Assembly (NCBI GenBank): GCA_950295325.1
Contig: OX485804.1
Span: 27,156,001-27,220,000, forward strand
Source of the DNA: Polytrichum commune
Lineage: Eukaryota; Streptophyta; Polytrichopsida; Polytrichales; Polytrichaceae
DNA: 64,000 nucleotides
Direction: 5' to 3'
Positions within the stretch are counted from its first letter, which is position 1. Every line of letters starts with the position of its first letter. Made by a program: the position numbers and the translations under genes. Under the pieces are notes generated by a model. It was not told the origin of the DNA and searched no databases. It was given only the letters and a program-made list of their open reading frames with translations. Below, in pieces: positions 12,177 through 24,100 of this stretch.

Positions 12177-13330
12177 TTCTCATAAACATCAAAGGCTATA
12201 GAGGTGATACCATGGAAATTTGCAAATATTGATTGGTTGTCAATATATGATATGGAAGGATGTGGTACCATCAAGATTGTTGGATATTTTATACATATAT
12301 ATGCACTGTATGTGATACGAGGGTTAAACCTAGAGACCTGCATTACATTGATTAAAAAGAATACAAGAAACATGAGTTAATAGATCATTAAAAAGTAAAT
12401 GACCACTTTTGGGTCACATGAGTCTTTGGTAGGGGTTGAAGGGGTTATTGTGGTCTTTATCAAGTCATGGTATTATTAGTTTTCATAAATATTCAAGGGT
12501 TTAGAGGTGATATCATGGAAGCTTGCAAAAGTTAATGTGCAAACATCAAGTGGATACCAATATATGGTAGTGAAGGATATGATACCAATCGAATTGGATA
12601 ATTTATACATGTATTTGTACCATGGTTGATACTTGGGTTGAACATAGGTACCTACACAACATTGAAAAACAACACACAACAACTAAAAATTAAATGGTTT
12701 TGAAAAATTGAGTGACCACTTTTTGGTCACTTGGGTCATCATCGAGGGTTAAAGGTATTTGTGCGGTTCCAACATGTCACGCCATCGGTATTTAAAATAT
12801 CCAAGAATAAAGAGCCGATACCATGGATATTCAAATGCAATGGTGTGTGTGTGTATGTGCACGCAAATATAAGGTGGGTATTAGAGTGGTATTGAAGGAA
12901 GTAATAACAACTGGGTTGGATATTTCACTAGTTTGAACACATGCTGTCCGGGCTCATTGCATCCATGTGATATGAGTTAATGCCTCAACCTGCACTCACA
13001 TTGCCCACTCAACATGCCGCTATTGGACCCCACATCGATGCAGTTTGCCGACGGTTGCAAACGAAATGCATCAACATCCATAAACCTAACCACCATCCAT
13101 TTTCAGAATGTATGAAAGACATGTACATGTACCTAATTGATACCCAAATTGAACATAGATACCCGCGGAACATTGGGAAACACCCCCCCCCTTCCCCCCG
13201 TGTATAAACTAAGATTTAAGAGGTTTTTGAGAAAGTAAACAACCATTTTTCGGATCACTAAGTGTTAAGTAGAGGTTTACAATGGACATGCGTAATATGG
13301 TCAATTATCTTAATCATTCACATGTATTTG
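12177..13330. repeat. Tandem array of about 300-bp units, 3 to 4 diverged copies
   Basis: Successive units begin near 12177, 12479 and 12787, and a partial or interrupted copy continues to about 13330. Each unit carries, in the same order, a CATAAAnATTCAAgGG-like start, a GAGGTGATACCATGGA-like word, GGATA(A/T)TTTATACAT, a TTGAACATAGGTACC-like word and GACCACTTTT(T)GGTCAC. The spacing between the first two units is about 302 bp. Divergence is high, so the array is old. The third unit carries an extra segment (about 12950-13090). Confidence 0.75.
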
Positions 13331-13699
13331 AGGGTTTTTTTTTTTTAGGTGTGGATCTAAGAACGAACACCAAAAAGACACGTGTTTAAAAAATAAAATT
13401 AAACGACATACTCAAAATTGATTAACCATCTAAGGCTCAAAAGTTGACATAATATTGGAAAAGGGGGGAGGGGTTACTTATCATTTTCTGGCTACGAAAC
13501 TTTGAACATTGAAAAACCGTAAGATCAACAAGGAAGATAAAAACGACTCCATAAATTGTTGCTAAAATCTCAAATCACATTCAGGGATGGAAGAAAATGC
13601 GAGCTTTGAATTCCAAGTTGACAAACAACACAAACTAGCCATTTAAGACACGTTTAGCTTAGTAAAGGGGTTCGTGATGACCAATTTTGTGGAGCTTTC

Positions 13700-13970
13700 T
13701 CCAACCCCTTAGGAAGCTACAATAGCGAACATAACCTAGGGCAACCAAGAAGGAAGTCGCTCGCTCGCGCGGTCGTCGATTCACAGACAGAGTGCTCAGC
13801 AATTGGCAACATGAGGTTTTCAGTTTGCAATCACAACATGAAAGATTCGTCGGCATTTTGTGCTCTTCCTCCCGGCCATGGATGGCGGCATGATCAGTGT
13901 CGGATCAACTGAGTTCTCTAGCTCCATTCTTTCTACATGCGAACTGAAGCTCTTCCAGGAGACCAACGGG
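13700..13970 (+). other. Candidate 5' leader exon of the PLAC8-family gene
   Basis: This GC-richer stretch (with TCGCTCGCTCGCGCGG) ends at a good donor, GG|GTGAGT at about 13971. The matching acceptor would be TTGACAG just before 15308, which leads into the ATG at 15323. The exon contains ATGs of its own, so any upstream frame would be short. The transcript start is not defined by the sequence. Confidence 0.35.
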
Positions 13971-14300
13971 TGAGTTTAAGTAGGTGTACCAGATGAAGGG
14001 TTAGGGTTTACTTACACACGCTGTATTACTCCTTTCCATTTTTTAACCTCTCCATGCTCTTCTTGTTTTCGGAGTGCATGTGTATTCCTGGCTCTCCGAC
14101 ACAAATAGGGGAGGATTTGTGCAATTGGTGGTGAATGTGAAGCTGCAAGAGTGTATAAGTACAGCTGTGATCTTGGAGGCGGAGGATTCTCAGAAAGCAG
14201 TGTGTGTCGTCGCAGGTATCCTTTGAAAGACGACTACAAAGAAGTGATTTTATCAGAGCTGCTTTGAATAGCTGCCTGCCGTAGCTAAGGGCGTTTGTGC

Positions 14301-15215
14301 TGTGACGGTAAGTCGTCTACTCTCTGTAGCACATCGATTTTATGCCATTTGGAAATTCAGTGTTGTTGTATTGACCTAAATTTGCTGCGGATGGTATTGA
14401 AGACTCTGTGCACTCTGTATAAAGCCCTAGTGGATGTGAAGTCAAGAGGGGTTGTCAAATCACTACAACTACTGTGATTCTTGTCAATTGTATATGGACG
14501 AGTCTCATGCTCAACCGGGATACATCCTTTGAGAATGCAAATCTAGATCCATAACATCTCAATTCCAAAAAGATTTGTTTTGTCATGACAGTAAGTGACT
14601 AATCTCGTAGCACGTTGATCTCATGTCCTTTTGAATTCAATGTTGTTCTACTGACTTAAATCTGCTGTGGATGGTATTGAAGACCGAATTGTTTATTTTA
14701 GCCTTAGTGCATTGTGAAGTCACAGGGTGGCAAACCGCTACAACGAATATGATTCTGGTCAATTCATGCTCAACTGGGATACATTCTTTGAGTCTGCAAA
14801 TCTAGAGGATGATTGTATCTGTAACATTTTAATCACAAATAGAACTGATGTCGCATTTTGTTCCTTATTTTTGTTGGGTCTTTTTTTTTTGAATTTGTTT
14901 TAAAATTTTGGTTTGTGATTGTTGTTATAGTGGGATGCGTTTGTGGATTGGCAGTAAGTTGTCTGATCTTTGTAGCACATTGATATAATGTCCTTCTGGA
15001 TTTCCATGTTATCCCAGGACCTAAATTTGCTGCAGGTGGTATTGAAGACTCTGAGCTCTCTGTTTATAGCCTTAGTTGATTGTGAAGTCAAGGGGTGTCG
15101 ATCCTTACAACTACTACATGCCATTTGTATATGGATAAGGTCCATGCTCAAGAGGGATACATCTTTTTCAGAATGCAAATCTAGAGCATGATTATATCCC
15201 TAATATCTCACTTGC
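14301..15215 (+). repeat. Three-fold direct repeat in the PLAC8 leader intron
   Basis: Three diverged units of about 250-270 bp lie at about 14301-14572, 14581-14835 and 14941-15215. Each starts with a donor-like word (ACGGTAAGT, ACAGTAAGT, GCAGTAAGT) and continues with TTTGCTG(C/T)(G/A)G(G/A)TGGTATTGAAGA, a GTGAAGTCA word, CATGCTCAA and GCAAATCTAGA. The true acceptor before the coding exon (TTGTGTATTGACAG) resembles the sequence leading into unit 3. The duplications may therefore have copied splice-site neighbourhoods and could offer alternative leader exons. Confidence 0.75.
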
Positions 15216-15322
15216 AGAAAGTAACATTTTTGGTCAATGTTTTTGTTGTCTCTTGTTTTTGTTTGTGATCATTTCTCATTCTGGGATGCTGTGTTGTGTA
15301 TTGACAGGAATAGGCGAGCAGC

Positions 15323-16430
15323 ATGAGGGAATTGTATCAGCCCCCAGGGTTTGTAGCTGAACCTGAATCTGAGCATCTGGAGGATGAGTCAATGTCTGAA
15401 TCACAAGTCCAGAATCTGATTCAGTCATCAGTGCAGAACTCAACCCCACCTCAACATCGATACCACTGGACGTCAGGCATTTGCGCTTGTTTTGATGACA
15501 TGCCCATTTGTACTGTTCTAACTTTTGTCACCTTTCCTTCTATAAGTACCACAGCAACATGTGACAGTGCCGCTCTAAGAGATTCTTGATCCCTTCCTTT
15601 ACGTTCATAGCCGTTGTGGCTAACCTTCGATGTTCAGATTTTCACCTCCTTTCTGTCGGATGGAACCTACTGACTAGAGTTTGAGCATCGTAGAAGTTTA
15701 GTTGCAGGGTAAAATGGCAGTGGTGTTCACAATAGCTAATTTGCAGACGACTACTTTCAGGGAGCTTAATGTGAACTTGTGTGTATGTTGCATGCAGGTT
15801 GCTTGGGTACTTGGTGCCCCTGTGTGTTGTTTGGACAAAATGTGGAGATATTAACAGGACGGCCTTGGCCAGGTCCTTGTTTCATGCATTGTGTGCTCTG
15901 GGGTGCTGTCACTGCCACTTGTTGCGTTTTCACTCAGTCACCATTTGGTGTCCTCCTCTCCTGTGTGCCTGGATATGCTGCAGGCTACCGACAGACTATA
16001 CGCCAAAAGTACAACCTTGAGGTAACTTCGTTTTCCTTCATTCTGCGTTTCCATTCCTTCTGACGGTTGATTGAGGAGAAGTGCATTGTGCTGTAGTCTG
16101 TTGTTGACACTGCTCAGCTGTGGTTGGCTTATTGATGATGAACCTGCATGTTCTGAACAAACATGCCCTATTTTCATGTGCTCTTTGCCTTTTGCAGCCA
16201 CTTTGATCAGTGGATGTCATGTGCGACTGTTAGCCAGTTGTTGACATTGTGGGCATTGGATACAGGATGCGCCATGTGGAGACTTCATGACACATTTTTG
16301 CTGCCATCCATGTGCAAATTGCCAGGAGCATCGCGAGATTCGTGAGAGATCAGTAGTTATTGGAAGTTCTGTTATTGATCCTCCCCCTTTTCAAACTATG
16401 GGCGTTCCATCTTCATCAGCCAGCAGATGA
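15323..16430 (+). CDS. PLAC8-family Cys-rich protein
   Basis: Three exons: 15323-15509, 15798-16021 and 16266-16430, giving 191 codons with consistent phase and canonical GT..AG introns. The N-terminal 45 residues are acidic and unstructured (PESEHLEDESMSESQ). The PLAC8 domain follows: WTSGICACFDDMP at about 49-61, then the Cys cluster GTWCPCVLFGQN (C69-P-C71), a hydrophobic middle (about 85-125) and RQKYNLE, and the closing cluster PCGDFMTHFCCHPCANCQEHRE (quoted in part: C141, C149, C150, C153, C156). This arrangement is that of plant PLAC8 proteins, the family of cell-number regulators and cadmium-resistance proteins, usually at the plasma membrane. The exact role is unknown. The start is the first ATG after the acceptor at 15307. 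It converges with ISA2, with tails 1.7 kb apart. Confidence 0.88.
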
Positions 16431-18109
16431 TGTTACACCATGGTACTTGGGTGTTGAGCTAGTATCTGTCTATAGATGTTTATTCCAGGAGATTTTTGAG
16501 ATTGGTAGTCTTGCAAATTTGGCAGAGCACTGTTAATTTTTTTTTGCAGCAGATTGGAATCGCACCTGCACTATCTGCAAGATATTTTTTTGAGTCCTAA
16601 TGATGAAGCCAGCCTTAACTGTGCAGGGTAAGGATGAATAAAAGGTGGTTCACTTGTGTGAACAACCAAGACTGCTGACTGCCACTGTTTTCTCATTATG
16701 GGAATCATGTTCTGCATTCTTTTGTGGAACAGAGTCACTAAATTGAATTCTACTTAACAAACTCTGATCATACTGTGGTCTGAGGGTGAACCATAACTTT
16801 GGTGATAAACCAACCCTTGCAATGGTTCCGCAATACTCAAAATATCCTTCTGCCTACTGTCAAGGATTTCACATTGCTATACTTTGAGGGTGAGACCAAC
16901 TTTGGATTTTAATTCTATGGTACCAAGTTAGCTTATCATCCATAGATGGTTATTGCCATGGAGAATCACAACTATATTTCCAGAACCCTAATCTCTGCAG
17001 AGCATCCAGTTGGCATAATTCTGTATCTCATGATTTGGGAAATGTCAATGTGATGAATAGCCACTGATTACAATCACAATGAGAATCATAATGAGAATTG
17101 AAGAAATACCTAGTGCTTGCTACATGTTCACTGGCGGGGATTTGGTACTATACTCTAGGTATTGTCTCTTCTGTGGTCACACTTGTTAATCAGAACCTGT
17201 ATTTGAGTGGTATATGGCATGCTTTGGCGTCAAGAATGGACACAGAAAAGAGATGTGTTTCAATGAGATTGGACTGTGATCACACTACAGACACCATTCT
17301 AGGTTCATTGATTAATGTCATTGGGTGGGCCTTTGCGATCACTTAAACCAAAAGATAAGCTTCACCTTGCTGCTTGATCTTTTGCATCTCATCTCTGATT
17401 TGAAACCTGAAAATGATAACCCTTGTGATCTAAAATGCTGATTGCACGAGACCTTTCTTGAGGTGATCCAACTGTCATATTTATTAGTGGAGTTGGAAGT
17501 GTCCACAATGGGGTCCATGCCCACAATTCTGTTGGAACATGTAACATACATGCCCACGTCAATCAATTAATAGACAACAGACAGTGGACTTTTAGAGCTG
17601 GAGCTCAAAATCAGGTAAAGCATGCAAAAGAGAAATTGTTTTCCATACACGTTTGCTTCTGAATGTGTGCAAAATACTTTGTAGTTTCTCTTTCAACATA
17701 CCGATCAGATTGGCCTCTGAAGTTCATCACATCAGTCACTCTTTCGCAATAGCAAACCTTCAATGACCAACTTCTCACCAAAATTATTTTCATATATTGT
17801 AAGTACAGTGCTTCTAAATAGGCTCTAACTTTGTCAGATGTCTTTGCTTCGCCTCTGGACAGGCGAGCGGACGGGCTTCGCAGGTAGTGTTCCCACATGA
17901 GCCTCCAAAATTACTGAGCTGTGGGGCTGCAGCTCATAAACACTAATGGGACTGCAACGCACACCGGCACAAAAGACACTCAGTAATTCTTACAGCAATG
18001 CAATCTTCAATTTTTTACATCTAACATTTACAAGCTATTACTGTAATATTAGATAAGGGTATGATATACACACAGAAATTCCTAACGAGCAAGTGTTGCA
18101 TTCTTTAGA
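16431..18109. other. Spacer between convergent PLAC8 and ISA2 genes
   Basis: No conserved coding frame recognised. It should hold the 3' untranslated regions of both genes. The 82-codon plus-strand frame at 17098 shows no family features and is not called. GTGGAGTTGGAAGTGTCCAC near 17488 resembles a word from the dispersed family R found elsewhere in the window. Confidence 0.5.
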
Positions 18110-21100
18110 CTAAAAGCCTAGGAGGCATGGCCACGCTGGTTGTGCTTCAAGAACAAAAACTTCATGTTCATCTCTAAACCTCAAACCCTAAATTTCTAGA
18201 CTCTGCAACAAAATCTCATAAATGTGCTCTCACTGCAGCACATCTTCAAATCCTCCTGGATCACTTGTAGTGTAGTTGGATTGTTATTGAATAGCTGTAA
18301 ACTAAGAGGTCATTGCCACAAAGGCTGTGCTTGAAAGCGATGTCTTCTTGGTAAGTGACATCAACATAAGGTAGACATACCCAAATCCAACATAGCAATA
18401 ATCTGGACACCTATGTTTGACTTATATGTCGTTGGGTTGGATCAAAGAATGGACATCAACATGTGTTTAAAAGAGAATGGACTACGTACTCAAAAGGTGC
18501 TAACCAGTCGAGGGTCAATAGTTAACATGACTGAGAGGACCTATATGACAACTTAATGAGCATGAGAATCTTCACTTTGATCATGAATAAGACATTCATA
18601 TGAGCTCTGAGAATTATGAGGCAAATTCATACGATTTGGACTTGCTAATTATTTTGCACTAATTGCGTGTTTCATATCCTACAAGAAGTGGGTGCGTAGA
18701 GAGAAGTGTCCGAACAACACATGTCTACCTTAAACATAAACAAGAGAGCATATGTTTTTAAAAAGAGAGCGAACCTGGGGTCATCTTGATCAACAATTAC
18801 AGGCTTGCCTTCTGTTGGGAAGTTATCGGGGAATGTTAGACTTGTATCTGCAATTCGAACCCTGCATTTCCACCACAACAATTATAGCTCAGTTTTTGTA
18901 ACATGACAAAATACAAATATAAGCTACAGGAGAGTTATCATACAACCCTAAGTGAGCATGAAACATAGTTTAGTGATTAATTTGGATCAATTGCACCATC
19001 CTTACCAAATCATGCCTTTTGGTGGCTCTGGAAGAGTGATTGGAATAGGGATAGCATGAGGGTTATAAGCGAAGTAGAGATCACCGAAGGTTTGCTTTGG
19101 TTTGCTTTGATTTTGTTGACCTGGGTTGGAGTGCAGACTGACTGCCAGAACATTGCTGCACAAAGCCAAGGGTATGAAAGGAGTGATTGCATACTCAAAA
19201 AAGCAATTTCTGTACCCCCACAAAAGTGGTACTTTTCGGGAACCAAATCAAATGTCTCTTCTGATAAAAGCTAAATCCCACACCTGAATTTCAGGAAACT
19301 TTCATAAGTTAGCCAATTGCAGCTTGAATTAAGCAATTGCAATAGACATTCAAACATGTAAATCTTGTACCTTTCTTCACTTTCCCAAAGAGGCTGTTCT
19401 GGTTGAATGCCATGCCACGTCAGCGTTCCTAACCCCTGCAGGCCCCAGAAATCATATTATCTCTTGTTGACTGATGGTCATTACTAAGGTAGACGTGTGT
19501 AAGTCAGACTCTTTTCCTCTGCACCCACTTCTCATAGGATATGAAATACATCATGCCCATAGCCATTTGCCTAATAAATTTTGGAGCTTATATGAATATC
19601 TTATTCATTATCAAACCGAAGATTCTCCTGCTCATTAAGTGGTCATATAGGTTCTAACAATCATGTTGACTATTATTGAGCCTGAAATGGTTAGCATATT
19701 TTGAGCACGTCATCCAATCTCTTTTAAATACATGTCTTTTTGATTTCTGTTCTTAGATTCATACCTATCCATATTCCACTCAAACATAGATGTTCATATC
19801 ATCGCTATGTTCGATTTAGGCACGTCTACCTTAACTTGTGGGCAACAACTCAGAAAGTTTCAACATGGGAATTTGTAGAGTTGAAGGAATTTGTTCCCTT
19901 GAACAAAAATCTCTGTGTAATTAAAAGTTAGTAACAGCTTCTTACCCATTTATTTATGGATCCATAAAGGTAAAGTATATTTGGATTCCGTTAGAATTAA
20001 ACAATTATACTGTATCCAGAAATTACCTGTAGCAAGTCATCTCGTCGTGTGCGTAGTTTAACAAGAGAAGCAATCAGATGAATAGTTTGCTTCCCATATT
20101 CAGACTCCACTGCTTCCCATTGGAAACATGTGCTGCAACATTCCAGAGAGCAGCTTAAAAACTATAAAGATTTTGGTTTGTGGCCAATTTATCAATTCTT
20201 AAATCTTAAGAAGATGAGGAGTCTCTAAGCCATTCAATTCTAAACAAGAATCAGAAAGCATATTTAATCACCTTAGTAAGAGAAGGATATAGACTCACAA
20301 ATAAAACCTTTCACTACAATAGTCCCCCACACACCAACCGGAGGTATTGAGTTGTCCAAAAAAGTACTTGGAATTGCAATAAATAAGTACCTGGAATCAA
20401 CATCGAACATGCCTTCTTTTGTAGCACCATATTCGTCCCCCATATTAAGCACAGGTACTCCTTGCGACAGGAATAACGTCATGAGGAAGTTTCGAACCTG
20501 GTTAATACAGATTAAACACTCTCAATGTTGGGAGAGAAATATTGGGCCAAAAAATAGGTGACAACAAATAAAATCAAACTTTGAAATTCATGCCAAGACA
20601 TCATAAGCTGCACCTGTTTGACTCGGGTCTCAATAACCAAGGGATCATCTACTGGCCCTTCATGTCCCGAGTTCCAGCTGCAAAGGCAAGACCCAAAAAT
20701 TAAATTAATTTGTAAATTCTTGAAGTCTAATACATTCCAAGTCGCTTTGCGTCTAGAGCAAACATCAAGTAGATGTAGTGCTGACTTCCCACTCCTTTCA
20801 TTCCTGATCACATTGCAAAACAGTAATTTTAATTTTCTTGACCACAGCCCTTGCAGGTTCTTTTTGTTTTTCCTAAGGAACCTTATGGGGCTTGTACATG
20901 CAACTACTTGTGGTTGTCGTTCGGGACCAATTTCAACCACAACTATGATTCTTTTTGTTTACACACAAGGTGTAGTTGTAGTTAAGAGTGAATTTGACAT
21001 TAATAATCGTTCCTCCTATTGGTGCAACCTGTGGAGTGGACAAATAATGATTGGTCTCTAGTGGAAAGTTTGTCTAAGAGTGATTGCCTTCTACAAATCT

Positions 21101-24100
21101 TCTTGAAGTTCTGTACGAGTGTCACATAGTAACTTCAAACAGAATAGAACGAAAGAAAGCAACCTACAACCATCATCGCAACTACTTCCAACTACGGCTT
21201 GTATCGTAGTTAGACAAGTAAGAGTAATTGTGGTTGCGGTTGTCATCAATGCACCTTATCCCTCCTTATCCTCAAAAAATGGATCCAAAGAAAGTAAACA
21301 ACAACCATCAACCACCAAAACAGAGGATGTGTGTAAACGCCCATCTAAGTTCAACTTTTGAGGATATGTCAAAAAGCACATAATAGACAGTAATTTGTAA
21401 AGACTTCACCATGGAACATGGAGATGATGTTTGAAAGTGGCAATATACATACCTGTACTCACTTATTTCTCCTTCCAAATCACTGAAAAGTACACCACAC
21501 AGATTATAATCAATCAGGTGTAAGAAGGGATTCAGTTCTATGTTGTTCCTACAAGCACTTCCATAACAAAATATTTAGGAGACACACATTTGATACGTTG
21601 ATTCAAATAAGACAGCAGCTTTGTGTACGTTATCAACCTGTAGGTGACAAGGTCTGTAAGAGTGAGCCCGTAAGGTGCGGTGATGTGGTTGATGGAGTAT
21701 GGTGCTCCCCGGCCATCTCCAAACATGTCACCACTGTCAAATGCAACCAACAATTTTCTAAAGGGGTTATTTGCCATCATGAATTCATGTTAGCTTGAGT
21801 TTTATGAAAAATTGTTGGGGTGACCAAGAATGATAATCATAGCAATTGGACTGAGAAGCAGATCTGCGGAGATTACTGACAGAATAACAAACAAAATTCG
21901 AAAAGAAGAGAAGAGATGACTCCAATATTTCCACCGGCATGAATTATGGTGTTGCTTCATCTTCGAGTTGGCCTAACTCTATGTGTAATCCCAAACGGGC
22001 ATGATTAGAATTAGGGGGCCCTGAAGACTACTGCCTCATTTCAAAGGTGAACATCTTCAATGGGCACAAATGGGCACAGACAATCTGGCCTGCACCTATC
22101 TCCTGCAAGGGCAAACCCTTAGGTTAACAAAAGGTTGACTGAAAATATCCAGTTCACTTGGACACCCCCACTATGGCTGGGTGGACCATAGGTGGAAGGA
22201 AATCCAGTGCTAGGAGGGTCACCCATCCGAGTACTATTCTGGCCTTACGAGCCTTAACCTCGGAGTTCCTATGGAATCTGGGACAAGGCCTTGGGTTTAA
22301 GCCACCCCTTGAATCTGGGACATCATGTTCGCTTAAATTTCATGAAAAATTGTTGAGGTGGTCAAGGAGGACATTCATGGCAATGGCAAACATGCGGAGA
22401 TTTCCAACAGATCAACAAACACTCAAAATCCGAGAGGTACGCCATGCCCATTAGTCTGGTCCCATGGGCCCACAAAATGAGAGCTTAAACTCTCGAGGTA
22501 GCTCAACAGCTAGCTTGTCAAAAATGACCAAGAACTTGTTGTAGTCGTTACACATGGCATCATCTAAGCGTTGTCAGCCTGGTAACAAGTTCAAGTTCTG
22601 AAGTTGCAACCTCAAGTGCGAAGTGGAGTTGAGTGAACATGCTCCTTTCTTTAAGCTTACCATCTTCAACCTCTCAACCTGTCTAGTGTAAGGGAGGCCT
22701 AAGACTTCGTTGGCAAATTGGTTGCCAAAATCAAATGAATAAAGAAGAACAAAAAGCTCCTTCAATGACAATAGATACCTGCCACAAAGACGTGTTGCAA
22801 AGCTGCTTAATTGCCCAGGCTCGCCCCGCATGAAGCGGCGCACATCAGTCTTGTATTGCATGTTCCACTGGCACCACCTTCTCCAATGAGGAAATGCTGT
22901 ATCCTGCTAGAATATAAATGTCAAACGAGGACTCCAATGTATGTGAATATTTGCAATTTTGGGCTGCATAAAACCAAACCATAGAGAGGAGCCACAAGGT
23001 TGAGGGTAGTACAAATTTCCTTAATCCTATCCTGACGGAATTTGATGGACAGAAAACATGTTACAGCTGAAAAAGCAGCAATCCACAGAGAGACAAACAG
23101 ATATATCCTCATTTTCAAATATAAGAATTAGCATCCCTCAAACGGATTATCAGAGCATGCATTAGAATCATCCATAAACTCCCCTGGTCAAAGTTTGGGT
23201 GAGTTGACTAAAAGTTGAGTTTGAGTTTGGGAGCTTATGTATAAAGTGAACCAAGTTTCTATTAAGAATCGGTTTAATTTGCTAGAAGAGTAGGGTCGGG
23301 TTATAGAAAAAAAAAAAGTGGGCAAAGCTAGCCTTCGATGGGCTGTGATGGGATTTAGTGTGGCGGGTCCCAAGGGTTAGATCCAAAAGTTCTCTAAAAA
23401 CTTTTGGATTGAAAGAGGAGGTCCGAGGAGTTTCACCCATGTTTCTTGATAGAAAAGTCCTTAAAAGGGCCACCAAATTCCATGTTTGGTGCCTCGTTAA
23501 GGGCCTTTGAGGATAACTCAATTGAGTCTAGACGCATTGAAAACAATGAGTAAAGCAAGTGACAACATAAAGAATCGATTGCAACCCTAGGCCTCGGAGG
23601 TAGCATATATAAAGCATCTTGAAGACTTCAAAAGATGTACTGGGGAGTGAAATTCTCCAAAAAAAGTTGATTTGGTTACCTTCCATATCCCATTGAAAGG
23701 GGAGCAAGAATCAGCAATAAGTTTTGTGCTAGCAAGGACAGGGTCGAATGTGATTGCTTCCACCAACACTGGTCTGCTTAGCTCTTGCCCATGAGGCCCT
23801 GTGACGAGGCAAGCCGCATTTACAAAGCAAAAACCATCTACATGGAACTCATCCACAAGGTACTGAAGGCTGTCCATAATCTGCGCCCATGAACATGTAT
23901 CAGGGTCTATGTGGACTAAATGATTCATTTTGAGTCAGCTATTATTCTTTATGTGCCATAAGCAACGGAAAAGTCACTCAAATCAACTTGTTGCCAAAAA
24001 AGTCAAGCCATGTGGCCCTATTGTGGGCACTTCCAACTCCACTAACAAATTTGACTGTTGGATCAAATTGGGGATTGTTTCATCCAGTTAGCAATTCCGA

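Noticed and set aside
17098..17346. 82-codon hydrophobic plus-strand frame after PLAC8
   Set aside because: No ATG at its start, no relation to PLAC8, and it lies in the convergent 3' spacer.
20512..20940. 142-codon minus-strand frame overlapping ISA2 exon 19
   Set aside because: Only the part within 20614-20677 is coding; the rest is intron read-through and M2 element sequence.
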